DNA from: JAEUOS01 sp965279115
GTDB taxonomy: Bacteria; Pseudomonadota; Gammaproteobacteria; Burkholderiales; JAEUOS01
Assembly: GCA_965279115.1 (NCBI GenBank)
Contig: OZ257137.1
Coordinates: forward strand, 6,076,001 to 6,140,000
DNA: 64,000 nt
Direction: 5' to 3'
Below, one piece after another: positions 1 to 8,017 of the stretch. How positions within the stretch are numbered: the first letter of the stretch is position 1; each line of letters begins with the position of its first letter. The notes under the pieces were generated by a model that had not been told where the DNA came from, did not search any database, and saw nothing but the letters and a program-made list of their open reading frames with translations. The position numbers and the translations under genes are program-made.

Positions 1-96
1 GCCGGCCCTGGTGACTTCCACCACCACGTCGCGGCAGTGGGTAAAGGCGAAGATGGGCAGGTCGCAGCCCAGTCGTTTGCAGATTGCGGTACGCAT
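1..96 (-). CDS. Nitronate monooxygenase-like flavin oxidoreductase, N-terminal fragment
   Basis: Only the first 32 codons are inside the window; the gene runs off the left edge. The visible N-terminus begins MRTAICKRLGCDLPIFAF and continues with a THCRDVVVEVTRAG stretch. This resembles the first strand and helix of the FMN-binding TIM barrel of NAD(P)H-dependent flavin oxidoreductases of the nitronate monooxygenase/2-nitropropane dioxygenase group. Its ATG lies 2 bases after the stop of the upstream acyl-CoA synthetase, so it is probably the distal gene of the minus-strand operon that begins near 7791. Function is inferred from 32 residues only. Confidence 0.6.
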   Translation of the reverse strand, partial: MRTAICKRLGCDLPIFAFTHCRDVVVEVTRAG

Positions 97-98
97 GT

Positions 99-2246
99 TC
101 AGCGGGCCTTCGCGCCTTCGGGCGCATTCCAGACGAAAAGGGCATCGAGCGCTTCAACCGCGGCGCCGCGCACCCACAGGGGATTGACATCCATGGCGGC
201 CAGGTCCGGCCCGAGGCTCCAGGCTGCCCGCGCGATGCGCGCGATCGCCCTCGCCAGCGAATCCAGGTCGGCAGCGGGCACACCGCGCTGCCCCGCGAAA
301 AGCCTGGCGCCGCGCAATTCGGCCAGCATGGCGCGGATCTCCGTCTCATCGACCGGCAGCACACGCAGTGCGACATCCTTGAGCGTTTCGACCCATACCC
401 CGCCCAGCCCGACGGCCAGGACCGGCCCCCACTGCGGGTCGCGCGCCATGCCGACGATCAGTTCGATGCCGCGCTCGCGCATCGGCGCGACCAGCACGCC
501 GTCCAGCCTGGCCTGGGGCGCGTGCGCCTCGACGGCCGCGAGGATTCGCGCATGCGCGGCCGTCACCGCGTCCGCGCCACGCAGGTTCAGCATCACGCCC
601 CCGATGTCGCTCTTGTGGGGAATGTCGGGCGACGCCACCTTCAGCACCACCGGAGTGCCGAGCGCCTCCGCCGCCGCCACCGCCGCCCGCGCATCCGCCA
701 CCAGTGTGGCGGGCACCACCGGCACGCCCTGCCCGGCCAGCCAGGCAAGCGCGGCGTGTTCCGAGTCCGGGCGCACATCCGCGGGCACATACGGAATTTC
801 GTCAACCCCGGCTGCGGTCTTGCGCTGCCGCTGGCGCGCTGACCACCAGAAAACGCCGGCCAGCGCGCTTATCGTGCGATCGAGGCCGAATGCGCAATAC
901 GGCGCACCGGTGGCCGCGATGATCTTTTGCGCATGTTCATTGACCACCGAGTGGGTGTAGCTGGCCAGGATGCCGGGGACAGGGATGTCGTTCAACGCCA
1001 GCGACAGGTGGTGGTGCAATTGCGTCAGACGCTCGCTTTCCTCCGCCGCGCAGTTTGGTATCGGGTACCACACGCACAGCAGGGCAGCAACATCACCCTG
1101 CCCTGCCATCAGGCGCAATGCATCGGCACACTTGGGCGGCTCGACACCGCCGGTCAGGTCGAGCGGATTGTGCGGTGTGCCGAATCCGGGCATGGCGTCG
1201 CGCAGGCGCGCCGCCACCTCGGCTTGCAAGGCCGGCACTGCGATGCCGTGCCGGTCGGCGGTGTCGGCGGCGATCTCGCAGATGCCACCGGAATTCGAGA
1301 CGATGGCGAGGCCACCGGAGCGCAGGACGCCGGTGCGCCCGGCGATGTCGGCGGTGGCCAGCAATTCCTCTATCGAGCGCACCCGGATGATGCCGGCCTG
1401 GCGGCATACACCGTCGAACACCGCGTCGTCGCCGACCAGCGCGCCGGTATGCGCCGCAGCCGCTTTCGAGGTCGCCTCGCTGGCGCCGACCTTGAGCACC
1501 ACCACCGGCTTGGCGGCGGCGAAGGCGCGCCGTGCCGCGGCGAGGAAGCGTGCCGGATGCCGCACCGTTTCAATGAACAGCGCGATGGCACGGGTATGCG
1601 GGTCGTCCACCAGATGGTCGAGAAAGGCGGCGGCATCGAGGTCGGCTTCGTTGCCGGTGGCCGCGACGATGCTGACCCCCAGGTCCTGCTGCCAGGCCAG
1701 TTCGGCCAGGAAATAGGCGGTGGCGCCGCTTTGCGAAATGATCGCCACGCCCGCCGCGCGCGATGGCGCGCGCACCGGCGTGGTCCAGGCATGCACGCGA
1801 TCGGTGAAATTGATGAAGCCCAGGCTGTTGGGGCCCATCAGGCGCAGCTTGTGCGCGCGCGCCCGTTCCGCCACCTGTGCCTGCAGGGCCGCGCCGGCAC
1901 TGCCGGTTTCCGCGAACCCGGAGGTCAGGAGCACGGCAGCGCGTGCGCCGGCTGCCCCCAGGTCCTCGACCGCATCAAGCATGCCCTGCGCAGGCACCAT
2001 CACGATGCCTACATCGATGGCCTCGCCGATGGCGCGACAGTCGGTGGCTGTCTGGCGCCCGTGCGCCATGCCACCGCGACGATTGACCAGATGCACCGCG
2101 CCCGGGAAACCGCCGCGGGCGAGATTGGCGTTGACCGCCTCCGACCAGCGCGAGCGGTCCGACGCGCCGACGACGGCGATCGAGCGCGGACGGAGCAGCG
2201 CGTCCACCGCGGTCACGCCGCGCGGGGCTTTCATGGCCTGTTGCAT
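99..2246 (-). CDS. ADP-forming acyl-CoA synthetase (acetate--CoA ligase family)
   Basis: A 715-residue single-chain NDP-forming acyl-CoA synthetase that should interconvert a carboxylic acid, CoA and ATP with acyl-CoA, ADP and Pi. Visible order: a CoA-binding Rossmann domain (about residues 15-145, RSIAVVGASD), succinyl-CoA-ligase-like flavodoxin domains (about 160-460, GVAIISQSGATA), and a C-terminal ATP-grasp domain (about 490-715). The phosphorylatable histidine expected in this family is present near residue 266 in AAAHTGALVG, so the enzyme looks intact. It sits between a Bug binding protein and a nitronate-monooxygenase-like gene with gaps of 11 and 2 bases, consistent with one transcript. 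The acid used cannot be read from sequence. Start ATG at 2246; a second ATG four codons in is possible. Confidence 0.85.
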   Translation of the reverse strand: MQQAMKAPRGVTAVDALLRPRSIAVVGASDRSRWSEAVNANLARGGFPGAVHLVNRRGGMAHGRQTATDCRAIGEAIDVGIVMVPAQGMLDAVEDLGAAGARAAVLLTSGFAETGSAGAALQAQVAERARAHKLRLMGPNSLGFINFTDRVHAWTTPVRAPSRAAGVAIISQSGATAYFLAELAWQQDLGVSIVAATGNEADLDAAAFLDHLVDDPHTRAIALFIETVRHPARFLAAARRAFAAAKPVVVLKVGASEATSKAAAAHTGALVGDDAVFDGVCRQAGIIRVRSIEELLATADIAGRTGVLRSGGLAIVSNSGGICEIAADTADRHGIAVPALQAEVAARLRDAMPGFGTPHNPLDLTGGVEPPKCADALRLMAGQGDVAALLCVWYPIPNCAAEESERLTQLHHHLSLALNDIPVPGILASYTHSVVNEHAQKIIAATGAPYCAFGLDRTISALAGVFWWSARQRQRKTAAGVDEIPYVPADVRPDSEHAALAWLAGQGVPVVPATLVADARAAVAAAEALGTPVVLKVASPDIPHKSDIGGVMLNLRGADAVTAAHARILAAVEAHAPQARLDGVLVAPMRERGIELIVGMARDPQWGPVLAVGLGGVWVETLKDVALRVLPVDETEIRAMLAELRGARLFAGQRGVPAADLDSLARAIARIARAAWSLGPDLAAMDVNPLWVRGAAVEALDALFVWNAPEGAKAR

Positions 2247-2257
2247 GCGCGTGATGC

Positions 2258-3223
2258 CTACATCTCGATGGCCAGGCGCCTTGCGACCGGCGTCCAGCGC
2301 GCCACTTCGGAGGCGACGAACGCCCTGGCCTGCTCGGGGCTGGTGTCGGTCACCGGCTGCAGCCCCTGCGACTGCAGCTTTTTCTGGAACTCGGGATTCT
2401 TCATTGAACTGGCGACCGCCCGCGCGATCTGCGCCGCACGCTCCGGCGATGCCTGCATCGGCAGCGCCAGCAGGTTGTAGGTGGAGGCCACGGCGTCAAA
2501 GCCCTGCTCCTTGGCGGTCGGAATGTCCGGCGCCGAGGGGATGCGCGCATCGCCCAGCACCGCCAGGATCCTCAGGCGCCCGGCAGCGTGATGCTGCTGC
2601 GTGGTTTGCAGGGTTTCGAGCATGCAGGTGACATTGCCGCCAATGGTGTCGGTAATGGACGGTGCGCTGCCCTTGTAGGGCACATGCAGCGCCTTGACGC
2701 CAGCCTTGTCGAACAGCAGTTCCGCCGCCAGGTGCGTGGAGGCGCCGATACCGGCGCTGCCGTAGGGTTGGCCCGGCTTGGACCGCAGGTAGTCCATGAA
2801 GCTCTTCAGGTCGGCCACCGGCAGTTTCGGATTGGCGACGATCACCAGCGGCGCCACCGACATCAGGGCCACCCACTGGAAGTCCTTGAGCGGATCGTAG
2901 GGTGGCTTCTTGCGGATCACCGTGGCGAACACCGCGGAGGACGCGGTGTGCATCATCGCCACCGAACCGTCCGTCGGCCCGCGCAGGAACGCCTCGGCCG
3001 CGACCATGCCCCCGGCGCCCTCGCGGTTCTCCACCACCACCGTGCCAAGCTCGTTGCGCAACTGCTCGGCGATCAGCCGCGCGAAGGTGTCGCCCGAGCC
3101 GCCCGGTGGAAAGCCGACCATCAGCTTCAGCGCGGCCTGTTGCGCCACCGCCGGCATCATGCCGCTTCCGGCCGCCAAAACCGCCGTTGCCGCACCCAGG
3201 AACTGCCGCTTGCCCTTGTTCAT
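2258..3223 (-). CDS. Bug/TctC family tripartite tricarboxylate transporter binding protein
   Basis: A 321-residue periplasmic solute-binding protein of the Bug (TctC) family. The N-terminus MNKGKRQFLGAATAVLAAG is a signal sequence with a likely cleavage near PAVAQQ. The mature part begins with the family motif LMVGFPPGGSGDTFARLIA and later VVENREGAGG. Start chosen at 3223 because GGAG lies just upstream and the signal peptide begins there; a longer frame reaches 3262 without a better site. It is bracketed by a luciferase-like oxidoreductase and an ADP-forming CoA synthetase, so it probably captures a substrate of that pathway. No TctA/TctB membrane genes are nearby. Confidence 0.88.
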   Translation of the reverse strand: MNKGKRQFLGAATAVLAAGSGMMPAVAQQAALKLMVGFPPGGSGDTFARLIAEQLRNELGTVVVENREGAGGMVAAEAFLRGPTDGSVAMMHTASSAVFATVIRKKPPYDPLKDFQWVALMSVAPLVIVANPKLPVADLKSFMDYLRSKPGQPYGSAGIGASTHLAAELLFDKAGVKALHVPYKGSAPSITDTIGGNVTCMLETLQTTQQHHAAGRLRILAVLGDARIPSAPDIPTAKEQGFDAVASTYNLLALPMQASPERAAQIARAVASSMKNPEFQKKLQSQGLQPVTDTSPEQARAFVASEVARWTPVARRLAIEM

Positions 3224-3273
3224 GTCGTCTCCGTTGTGTTTTTTCGAGTGCTTGCGCTGCACCGTGCAGGTGG

Positions 3274-4365
3274 TCAGGCGCCGATGGCGTGGTTGATGAT
3301 GGGCATGGCCTTCTCGGCCATCAGCACCAGCGAGTTGCGCCCGATCTCGCGGTCCTGCCAGTCCATGCCGCCGTACAACAGGGTGCCGAAGTCGCCCACG
3401 GTCTCGCGGAACTTGAGCACGCCATCGGCCACCTTCTGCGGCGAGCCGTGGATGACCAGGTTCTCGATCACCGACTCCACGGTGACGTCGCTGTCGGGCT
3501 GGTTTGGGTCGTTCTTGAAAAGCGTGAGCGGCGCGCCGCGGCGCTTGAGCTTGCCCATCAGCGAGGTGTAGTAGTGGTGATACGGGCCGTTGGGATCGGT
3601 CACGTAGCGCCGCGCCGTGGCGTCGTCCTCGGTGACGCAGAGGGTCTTGGCGATGCGCCAGTTGGCCGGGTCGGCCGCGCGATTGCCGCGCGCGCAGCCT
3701 TCGACATACTTGTCCCAGTGGGTCTTGACCCAGCAGGGCATCAGGAAGTTGGCCGAGATCGGATCCCAGCCGCGCGCTGCGGCTTCGGCCACGCCCTTGG
3801 AATGCGGTGCCACCGCGGTGACGACGATCGGCGGGTGCGGCCGCTGCAACGGCTTGGGCACCGTGCCCATGCCGGTTTCCGGAATGTGGTTTTTTTCGGT
3901 GGTGATGTTCCAGAACTGCCCCTTGAGGCGGTAAGGAGGTTCAGTGGTCCACAGTGCCAGCACATGGTTGATCGCCTCGAGGAACATCGCCGGGCGGTCC
4001 ATGTCGCTGTTGCCGAAGGCCTCCGCATCCGAGGGCAAGGCGCCCGGGCTGATGCCGAAGATGAAGCGGCCGCCCAGCAGGTGGTCGAGCATCGCCAGGT
4101 TGCCGGCGGTGGCCACCGGATGCGAGTTCGGCATGTTGGTGGTGCCGGTGCCGAGGCGGATGTTCTTCGTCGAATCCGCGAGGGTGGCCAGGAACATCGC
4201 GGAGGAGGTGATGTTTTCCTCGAGGTCGGTGGCATGCTCGCCACAATAACCTTCCGTGAAACCAAGCTTGTCGGCCAGGATGAAGGCCTCGCGGTCCTCC
4301 GCGAGGGTCTGGCGCCAGTCCTTGCCGCGCGGGTGCATGGGCATGGTGAAAAAGCCGAGCTTCAT
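3274..4365 (-). CDS. LLM-class (luciferase-like) flavin-dependent oxidoreductase
   Basis: A 363-residue bacterial-luciferase-like monooxygenase expected to use reduced flavin and oxygen. The start MKLGFFTMPMHP and the blocks IRLGTGTTNMPNSHPV, LDHLLGGRFIFGISPGALP and LVIHGSPQKVADGVLKFRE are typical of this TIM-barrel fold. It is clearly paralogous to the protein encoded at 15175-16287, sharing many of the same blocks. Its ATG overlaps the stop of the upstream CoA ligase (ATGA), which implies translational coupling with that enzyme. An open frame extends upstream to 4980 but lies inside the ligase and is not used. Candidate chemistry is hydroxylation or Baeyer-Villiger-type oxygenation of a CoA ester or its product; this is inference. 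Confidence 0.85.
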   Translation of the reverse strand: MKLGFFTMPMHPRGKDWRQTLAEDREAFILADKLGFTEGYCGEHATDLEENITSSAMFLATLADSTKNIRLGTGTTNMPNSHPVATAGNLAMLDHLLGGRFIFGISPGALPSDAEAFGNSDMDRPAMFLEAINHVLALWTTEPPYRLKGQFWNITTEKNHIPETGMGTVPKPLQRPHPPIVVTAVAPHSKGVAEAAARGWDPISANFLMPCWVKTHWDKYVEGCARGNRAADPANWRIAKTLCVTEDDATARRYVTDPNGPYHHYYTSLMGKLKRRGAPLTLFKNDPNQPDSDVTVESVIENLVIHGSPQKVADGVLKFRETVGDFGTLLYGGMDWQDREIGRNSLVLMAEKAMPIINHAIGA

Positions 4366-5969
4366 GACGATTCTCCCTGTGGATTGGCGACCAGGTCGGC
4401 GGCCATCTGTTTGAGTTCGCGGCGCAACAGTTTGCCCGTGGTGGTGACCGGCAGATCGGCGCGGATTTCCACCCGGTCCGGCGTCTTGTAGGTGGCGGCG
4501 TTGGCGCGGCAGTGCTTGCGCAGCTCGTCTTCGCTGACCGCGACGCCGCGTGCCGCGACCACGAAGGCGACGATGATTTCGCCCTTTTGCGGATGCGGCG
4601 CGCCGGCCACCCCGGCGGCGGCCACACCGGGATGCTGGCGCAGCACTTCCTCGATCTCCGCGGGGGCGATGTTGATGCCGGCGCGCTTGATCATTTCCGA
4701 GTCGCGGGCGCGGAACGCGATGTCGCCGTCGGCCGTAATGAGGCCCAGGTCGCCGGTGCGGAAGTAACCGTCGGCGGTGAAGGCCTTTACATTCTGCTCG
4801 ACGCTGGCGCCGGTATAGCCCGGGGTCAGGTAGCCGCTGACTTCGATCAGGCCGGTTTCTCCCTGCGGCAGCTCCCGTCCGGATTGCGGATCGATGATGC
4901 GCATTCTCACCCCCGGCAACGGCGGCCCCTGACACTCCTTGCGCCGTTCCAGCGGCCAGTGGTGCCAGGTGACGGCGCAATTGCCATAGGACTCGGTCTG
5001 GCCGTAGATGTTGCAGATCTCCGCCGCACCCAGGCCTTCGGCAGCGGTGACGATATCCGCCGGGGTGCCGATGGTCACGCCGGTGCGCAGGCTTCTGGTG
5101 CGTTCGCGGCGGAAGGCCTCATGTCCGATCAGCGCATTGGTGATCGCCGGCAGCGTGTAGATGGAGGTGCAGGCATGGCGCTCGATGAGATCCAGCGCTG
5201 CGGCGGCCTCGAAACGCCCTTGCAGCACCAGCGTGGCGGCGTGGGTGAAGGTGGCGCACATGGCGTTGGCCGAACCGTATGACCAGAACAGCGGCATCGG
5301 CAGGAGCACCCGGTCGGCAGGTGTCAAGCCCTGGCGCTCGCCGATGTGGAAGCCGTTTTCGATGGCGTCGGCATGGGTGTTGGGCACCGCCTTCGGATAC
5401 GAGGTGGATCCTGAGGTGTAGAGGATGAAGGCGACATCGGCAGGACGCGCCCTTTCACCCGGCGGCGGCAGTTCGGCCAGCGGCGCCACGTCCATGAAAT
5501 GCGCATGGTCGATCGCGCCGGGCAGGCGCTGTTCGCCCAGCATGACGATGGTCTCAAGCGCAGGGTAGCGCGAGGCGCGATTCTCCAGAATGCCGGCCAG
5601 GTCGGTCGCGTAGTCGTTGTCGCCGAAACGGTCCAGCGTCACCAGCAGTTTCGCGCCGGAATCGGCAAGCAGGAAATCAAGCTCGCGCCGGGTCGACCAG
5701 GTGGAAAACGGTGCCGCCGTGGCGCCGATGGCGGCGGCGCCGGCGCAGATTTCCAGCCACTCGACGCGGTTGTTGATCAGGATGGCGACACGATCGCCCT
5801 TGCGCACGCCTGCCTTTCGCATGGCCGCCGCGGCACGCAGCGCGCGCCCGGCCAGTTGCGCATAGGTATACGAACGTTCGCCGTCGATCACCGCCAGCTG
5901 CGCGGGATGGCGTTCGCCCTGCTCTTCCAGCAGGTCGAAGAGGTTGCGGCTGTAGGGGGCGCGCATCAT
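4362..5969 (-). CDS. AMP-dependent acyl-CoA synthetase/ligase
   Basis: A 535-residue ANL-superfamily adenylate-forming ligase that should activate a carboxylic acid to its CoA thioester through an acyl-AMP. Visible core motifs: the P-loop ILYTSGSTSYPKAV, YGQTES (A5), YFRTGDLG (A7), the hinge region SEMIKRAGINIAPAEIEE (A8) and the C-terminal TGKLLRREL with the catalytic lysine (A10). All key motifs are intact and the length is normal. It follows a Bug binding protein and overlaps the luciferase-like oxidoreductase, so it probably activates the imported acid before oxidation. The chain length or aromatic nature of the substrate is not evident. Two ATGs are adjacent (5969 and 5966). Confidence 0.88.
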   Translation of the reverse strand: MMRAPYSRNLFDLLEEQGERHPAQLAVIDGERSYTYAQLAGRALRAAAAMRKAGVRKGDRVAILINNRVEWLEICAGAAAIGATAAPFSTWSTRRELDFLLADSGAKLLVTLDRFGDNDYATDLAGILENRASRYPALETIVMLGEQRLPGAIDHAHFMDVAPLAELPPPGERARPADVAFILYTSGSTSYPKAVPNTHADAIENGFHIGERQGLTPADRVLLPMPLFWSYGSANAMCATFTHAATLVLQGRFEAAAALDLIERHACTSIYTLPAITNALIGHEAFRRERTRSLRTGVTIGTPADIVTAAEGLGAAEICNIYGQTESYGNCAVTWHHWPLERRKECQGPPLPGVRMRIIDPQSGRELPQGETGLIEVSGYLTPGYTGASVEQNVKAFTADGYFRTGDLGLITADGDIAFRARDSEMIKRAGINIAPAEIEEVLRQHPGVAAAGVAGAPHPQKGEIIVAFVVAARGVAVSEDELRKHCRANAATYKTPDRVEIRADLPVTTTGKLLRRELKQMAADLVANPQGESS

Positions 5970-6003
5970 TCGGGGACTCGCTTGATGGGTGTGGACACGG
6001 CTT

Positions 6004-6981
6004 TCATTCCGCTTCGATGCGCGCCATGCGGATCAATTTCGACCAGCGGTCACGCTCGGCGGTGATGAACTGCGCGAGTTGCTCGGGCGTGCTCGACTCC
6101 ACCTCGACACCCACCCGTGCGAAGGCTTCCTTGATGTCCGGCTTGCCGAGAATTTTCACCAGCTCGGCATTGAGGCGCCGGACGATCTCGGGTGGCGTTC
6201 CGGCCGGCGCGCACAGCGCCGTCCAGGCGAACACCTCATAGCCCGGCAGGCCGGCCTCGGCGATCGACGGCAGCTCAGGCAAAAGCGATGTACGTTGCGC
6301 GGTGGTGACGCCAAAGGCGCGCAGCTTGCCCGCCCTCACGTGGCCGAGCGACGGCGGAATGTCGACGAACATCATGCTCACGGTGCCGGCGAGCGTGTCG
6401 GTGAGCGCGTTGGTGCTGGCCTTGTAGGACACCGGCAGGATATCCAGCCCGGCCATTTGCGCGAACAGCGCGGATGACACCTGGCCGGTGGCATTGGCGC
6501 TGGCGTAGGAGAGCTTTCCAGGATTGGACTTCGCATAGGCCAGCAGCTCCTTCATGCTGGTGAAGGGCTGACTGGTGTTGGCCACCAGCATGAAGGGCAG
6601 CACGCCGACGCGGCTGATGGGTGCGAAGTCCTTGACCGGGTCGTAGCCGGTTTTCTTGAGCAGGCTGGAATTGGCGGCCAGGGTGGTGGTGCTGCCGTAG
6701 AACAGGGTGTAGCCGTCGCCCCCGCCGCGCAGCGCTTCCTGCACGCCGATCACCCCGTTGCCGCCCGGGCGGTTGTCGACCACGAACTGCTGGTTCATGG
6801 CGGTACCGAGTTGCTGGGCAAGAAGGCGGATGGTGGTGTCACCGCCGCCGCCGGCGCCGAAGGGCGCGATGATGCGCACCGGGCGCGCCGGGTAGGCTTG
6901 CGCCAGCGCCATGTCTGCCAACCCGGCAGCCAGCATCAGCATGGCCGGCAACGCAATCAGGGTTCGCTTCAGGGAGTGCAT
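6004..6981 (-). CDS. Bug/TctC family solute-binding protein
   Basis: A 325-residue periplasmic binding protein. It has a signal peptide (MHSLKRTLIALPAMLMLAAG, cleavage near ALAQAYP), then the family start YPARPVRIIAPFGAGGGGDT and FVVDNRPGGNGVIGVQEAL, the canonical Bug ligand-loop sequences. It is the first structural gene after the IclR regulator (69-base gap) and precedes the CoA ligase by 34 bases, which suggests that substrate capture is co-regulated with catabolism. This is one of two Bug proteins in the same putative operon and they are clearly different in sequence, so they may bind different ligands. Confidence 0.88.
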   Translation of the reverse strand: MHSLKRTLIALPAMLMLAAGLADMALAQAYPARPVRIIAPFGAGGGGDTTIRLLAQQLGTAMNQQFVVDNRPGGNGVIGVQEALRGGGDGYTLFYGSTTTLAANSSLLKKTGYDPVKDFAPISRVGVLPFMLVANTSQPFTSMKELLAYAKSNPGKLSYASANATGQVSSALFAQMAGLDILPVSYKASTNALTDTLAGTVSMMFVDIPPSLGHVRAGKLRAFGVTTAQRTSLLPELPSIAEAGLPGYEVFAWTALCAPAGTPPEIVRRLNAELVKILGKPDIKEAFARVGVEVESSTPEQLAQFITAERDRWSKLIRMARIEAE

Positions 6982-7050
6982 GGTTTGTCTCTTCCGGTTT
7001 GAAGGGGCGCGGCTATCGTGCCGCTGCGATGTTGGTGCGTTGAAGGGGCT

Positions 7051-7791
7051 TCATCTGCCGAGTTGGCGTTCGATCTGTTCGGCGCAGTTGCGTGCGGCTG
7101 CAAGCAATATGCGTTCATGGGATTGGGTGGCGCGGTTCTTGAGTACCGAGGCGTGAATGGCGGCGGCAAGTCGTCCGGAGGCGTCATGGATGGGAATGGC
7201 GTACCCGATGATCCCCTCCACCGACTCCTCCATGCTCTTCGCGTAGCCGAGCTTGCGGATGCGCGCGAACTCCCGTTCCAGCTCCTTCGCGTCGGTGATG
7301 GTGGCCGCGGTGAGTCTGGGCAAGGCGCCGGCAAGCGCCGCCGCGCCCAGCGAAAGGTCGTTGGCCGCATACAGCTTGCCGGTGGCGGTGCTGTGCTGGT
7401 AGAGCGGCTCACCCAGGCGGATATCGAGCGAGATGCGCTGGGAACCCAGGCAACGGTCAGCGTACATGACGCGCTTGCCGACCCGCATGGCGAGGTAGAC
7501 GTCGTCCTCGATGGTCTTGGCCAGTTCCTGCAGGTGGCGGCGGCTGATGGTGCGGATGTCCAGCGAGGACAGCGTGTTGAGCGCCAGGGCCACCGCGCGT
7601 GGCCCCACGGAATAGCGCAGGTCGTCGCTGACGGTTACGACCTCGGCGCTCACCATGGTCTGCAGCATGTTGTGCATGCTGGAAACCGGCAGGTCGAGCG
7701 CCTGCTTGATCTCGGTCAGGCGCATGCCTTCCTTGTGGCGGACCAGCAGGTTGAGCACGTCGAAAGTGCGCAGGTAGCGTTCAGGGCTCAT
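7051..7791 (-). CDS. IclR-family transcriptional regulator
   Basis: A 246-residue regulator. The N-terminal winged helix-turn-helix is at about residues 5-62 (LLVRHKEGMRLTEIKQALDL, PVSSMHNMLQTMV) and a C-terminal GAF-like effector domain follows (about 80-240), with GEPLYQHSTATGKLYAA and AIPIHDASGRLAAAIHAS typical of IclR effector domains. It is co-oriented with and upstream of the Bug/CoA-ligase/luciferase-like operon, and two palindromes lie 77-103 bases before its start. It is the best candidate regulator for the gene set from 7791 to the left edge. The effector is probably the acid or CoA intermediate of that pathway; this is inference. Confidence 0.9.
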   Translation of the reverse strand: MSPERYLRTFDVLNLLVRHKEGMRLTEIKQALDLPVSSMHNMLQTMVSAEVVTVSDDLRYSVGPRAVALALNTLSSLDIRTISRRHLQELAKTIEDDVYLAMRVGKRVMYADRCLGSQRISLDIRLGEPLYQHSTATGKLYAANDLSLGAAALAGALPRLTAATITDAKELEREFARIRKLGYAKSMEESVEGIIGYAIPIHDASGRLAAAIHASVLKNRATQSHERILLAAARNCAEQIERQLGR

Positions 7792-7867
7792 GCCGGCTCT
7801 GGATCAGGGTGCGGGGTGTTGGCTTCAGGCGCGCGATGTCGTGACAATACGCCAGTTTCTCAAAAAG

Positions 7868-7894
7868 CGAAAATATTTTCGGTTTTTCGAAAAA
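7868..7894. promoter_or_regulatory. Two adjacent AT-rich palindromes, candidate IclR operator
   Basis: CGAAAATATTTTCG (7868-7881) is a perfect 14-base palindrome, followed after one base by the perfect 12-base palindrome TTTTTCGAAAAA (7883-7894). Both share the half-site TTTTCG/CGAAAA and stand out from the GC-rich surroundings. They lie 77-103 bases upstream of the IclR start, in the gap before the MmgE/PrpD gene. IclR-family proteins often bind short palindromes near their own promoters, so autoregulation and operon control is a reasonable inference. No T-tract follows, so a terminator is unlikely. Confidence 0.5.
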
Positions 7895-8017
7895 TGAACG
7901 CGAACTGAAGCCGTGCCCTCCCAAGTACAGGCGCAGAAACATCCCTCTACCGCAGTGCAGCGAACGGTAACAACGGACCGCCGGCGCCGGACGCCAGCCG
8001 GCTCGACCTGTTGGCCC

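Noticed and set aside
927..2480. Plus-strand open frame of 517 codons opposite the ADP-forming CoA synthetase and start of the Bug gene
   Set aside because: Opposite a gene with intact family motifs; no recognisable protein features.
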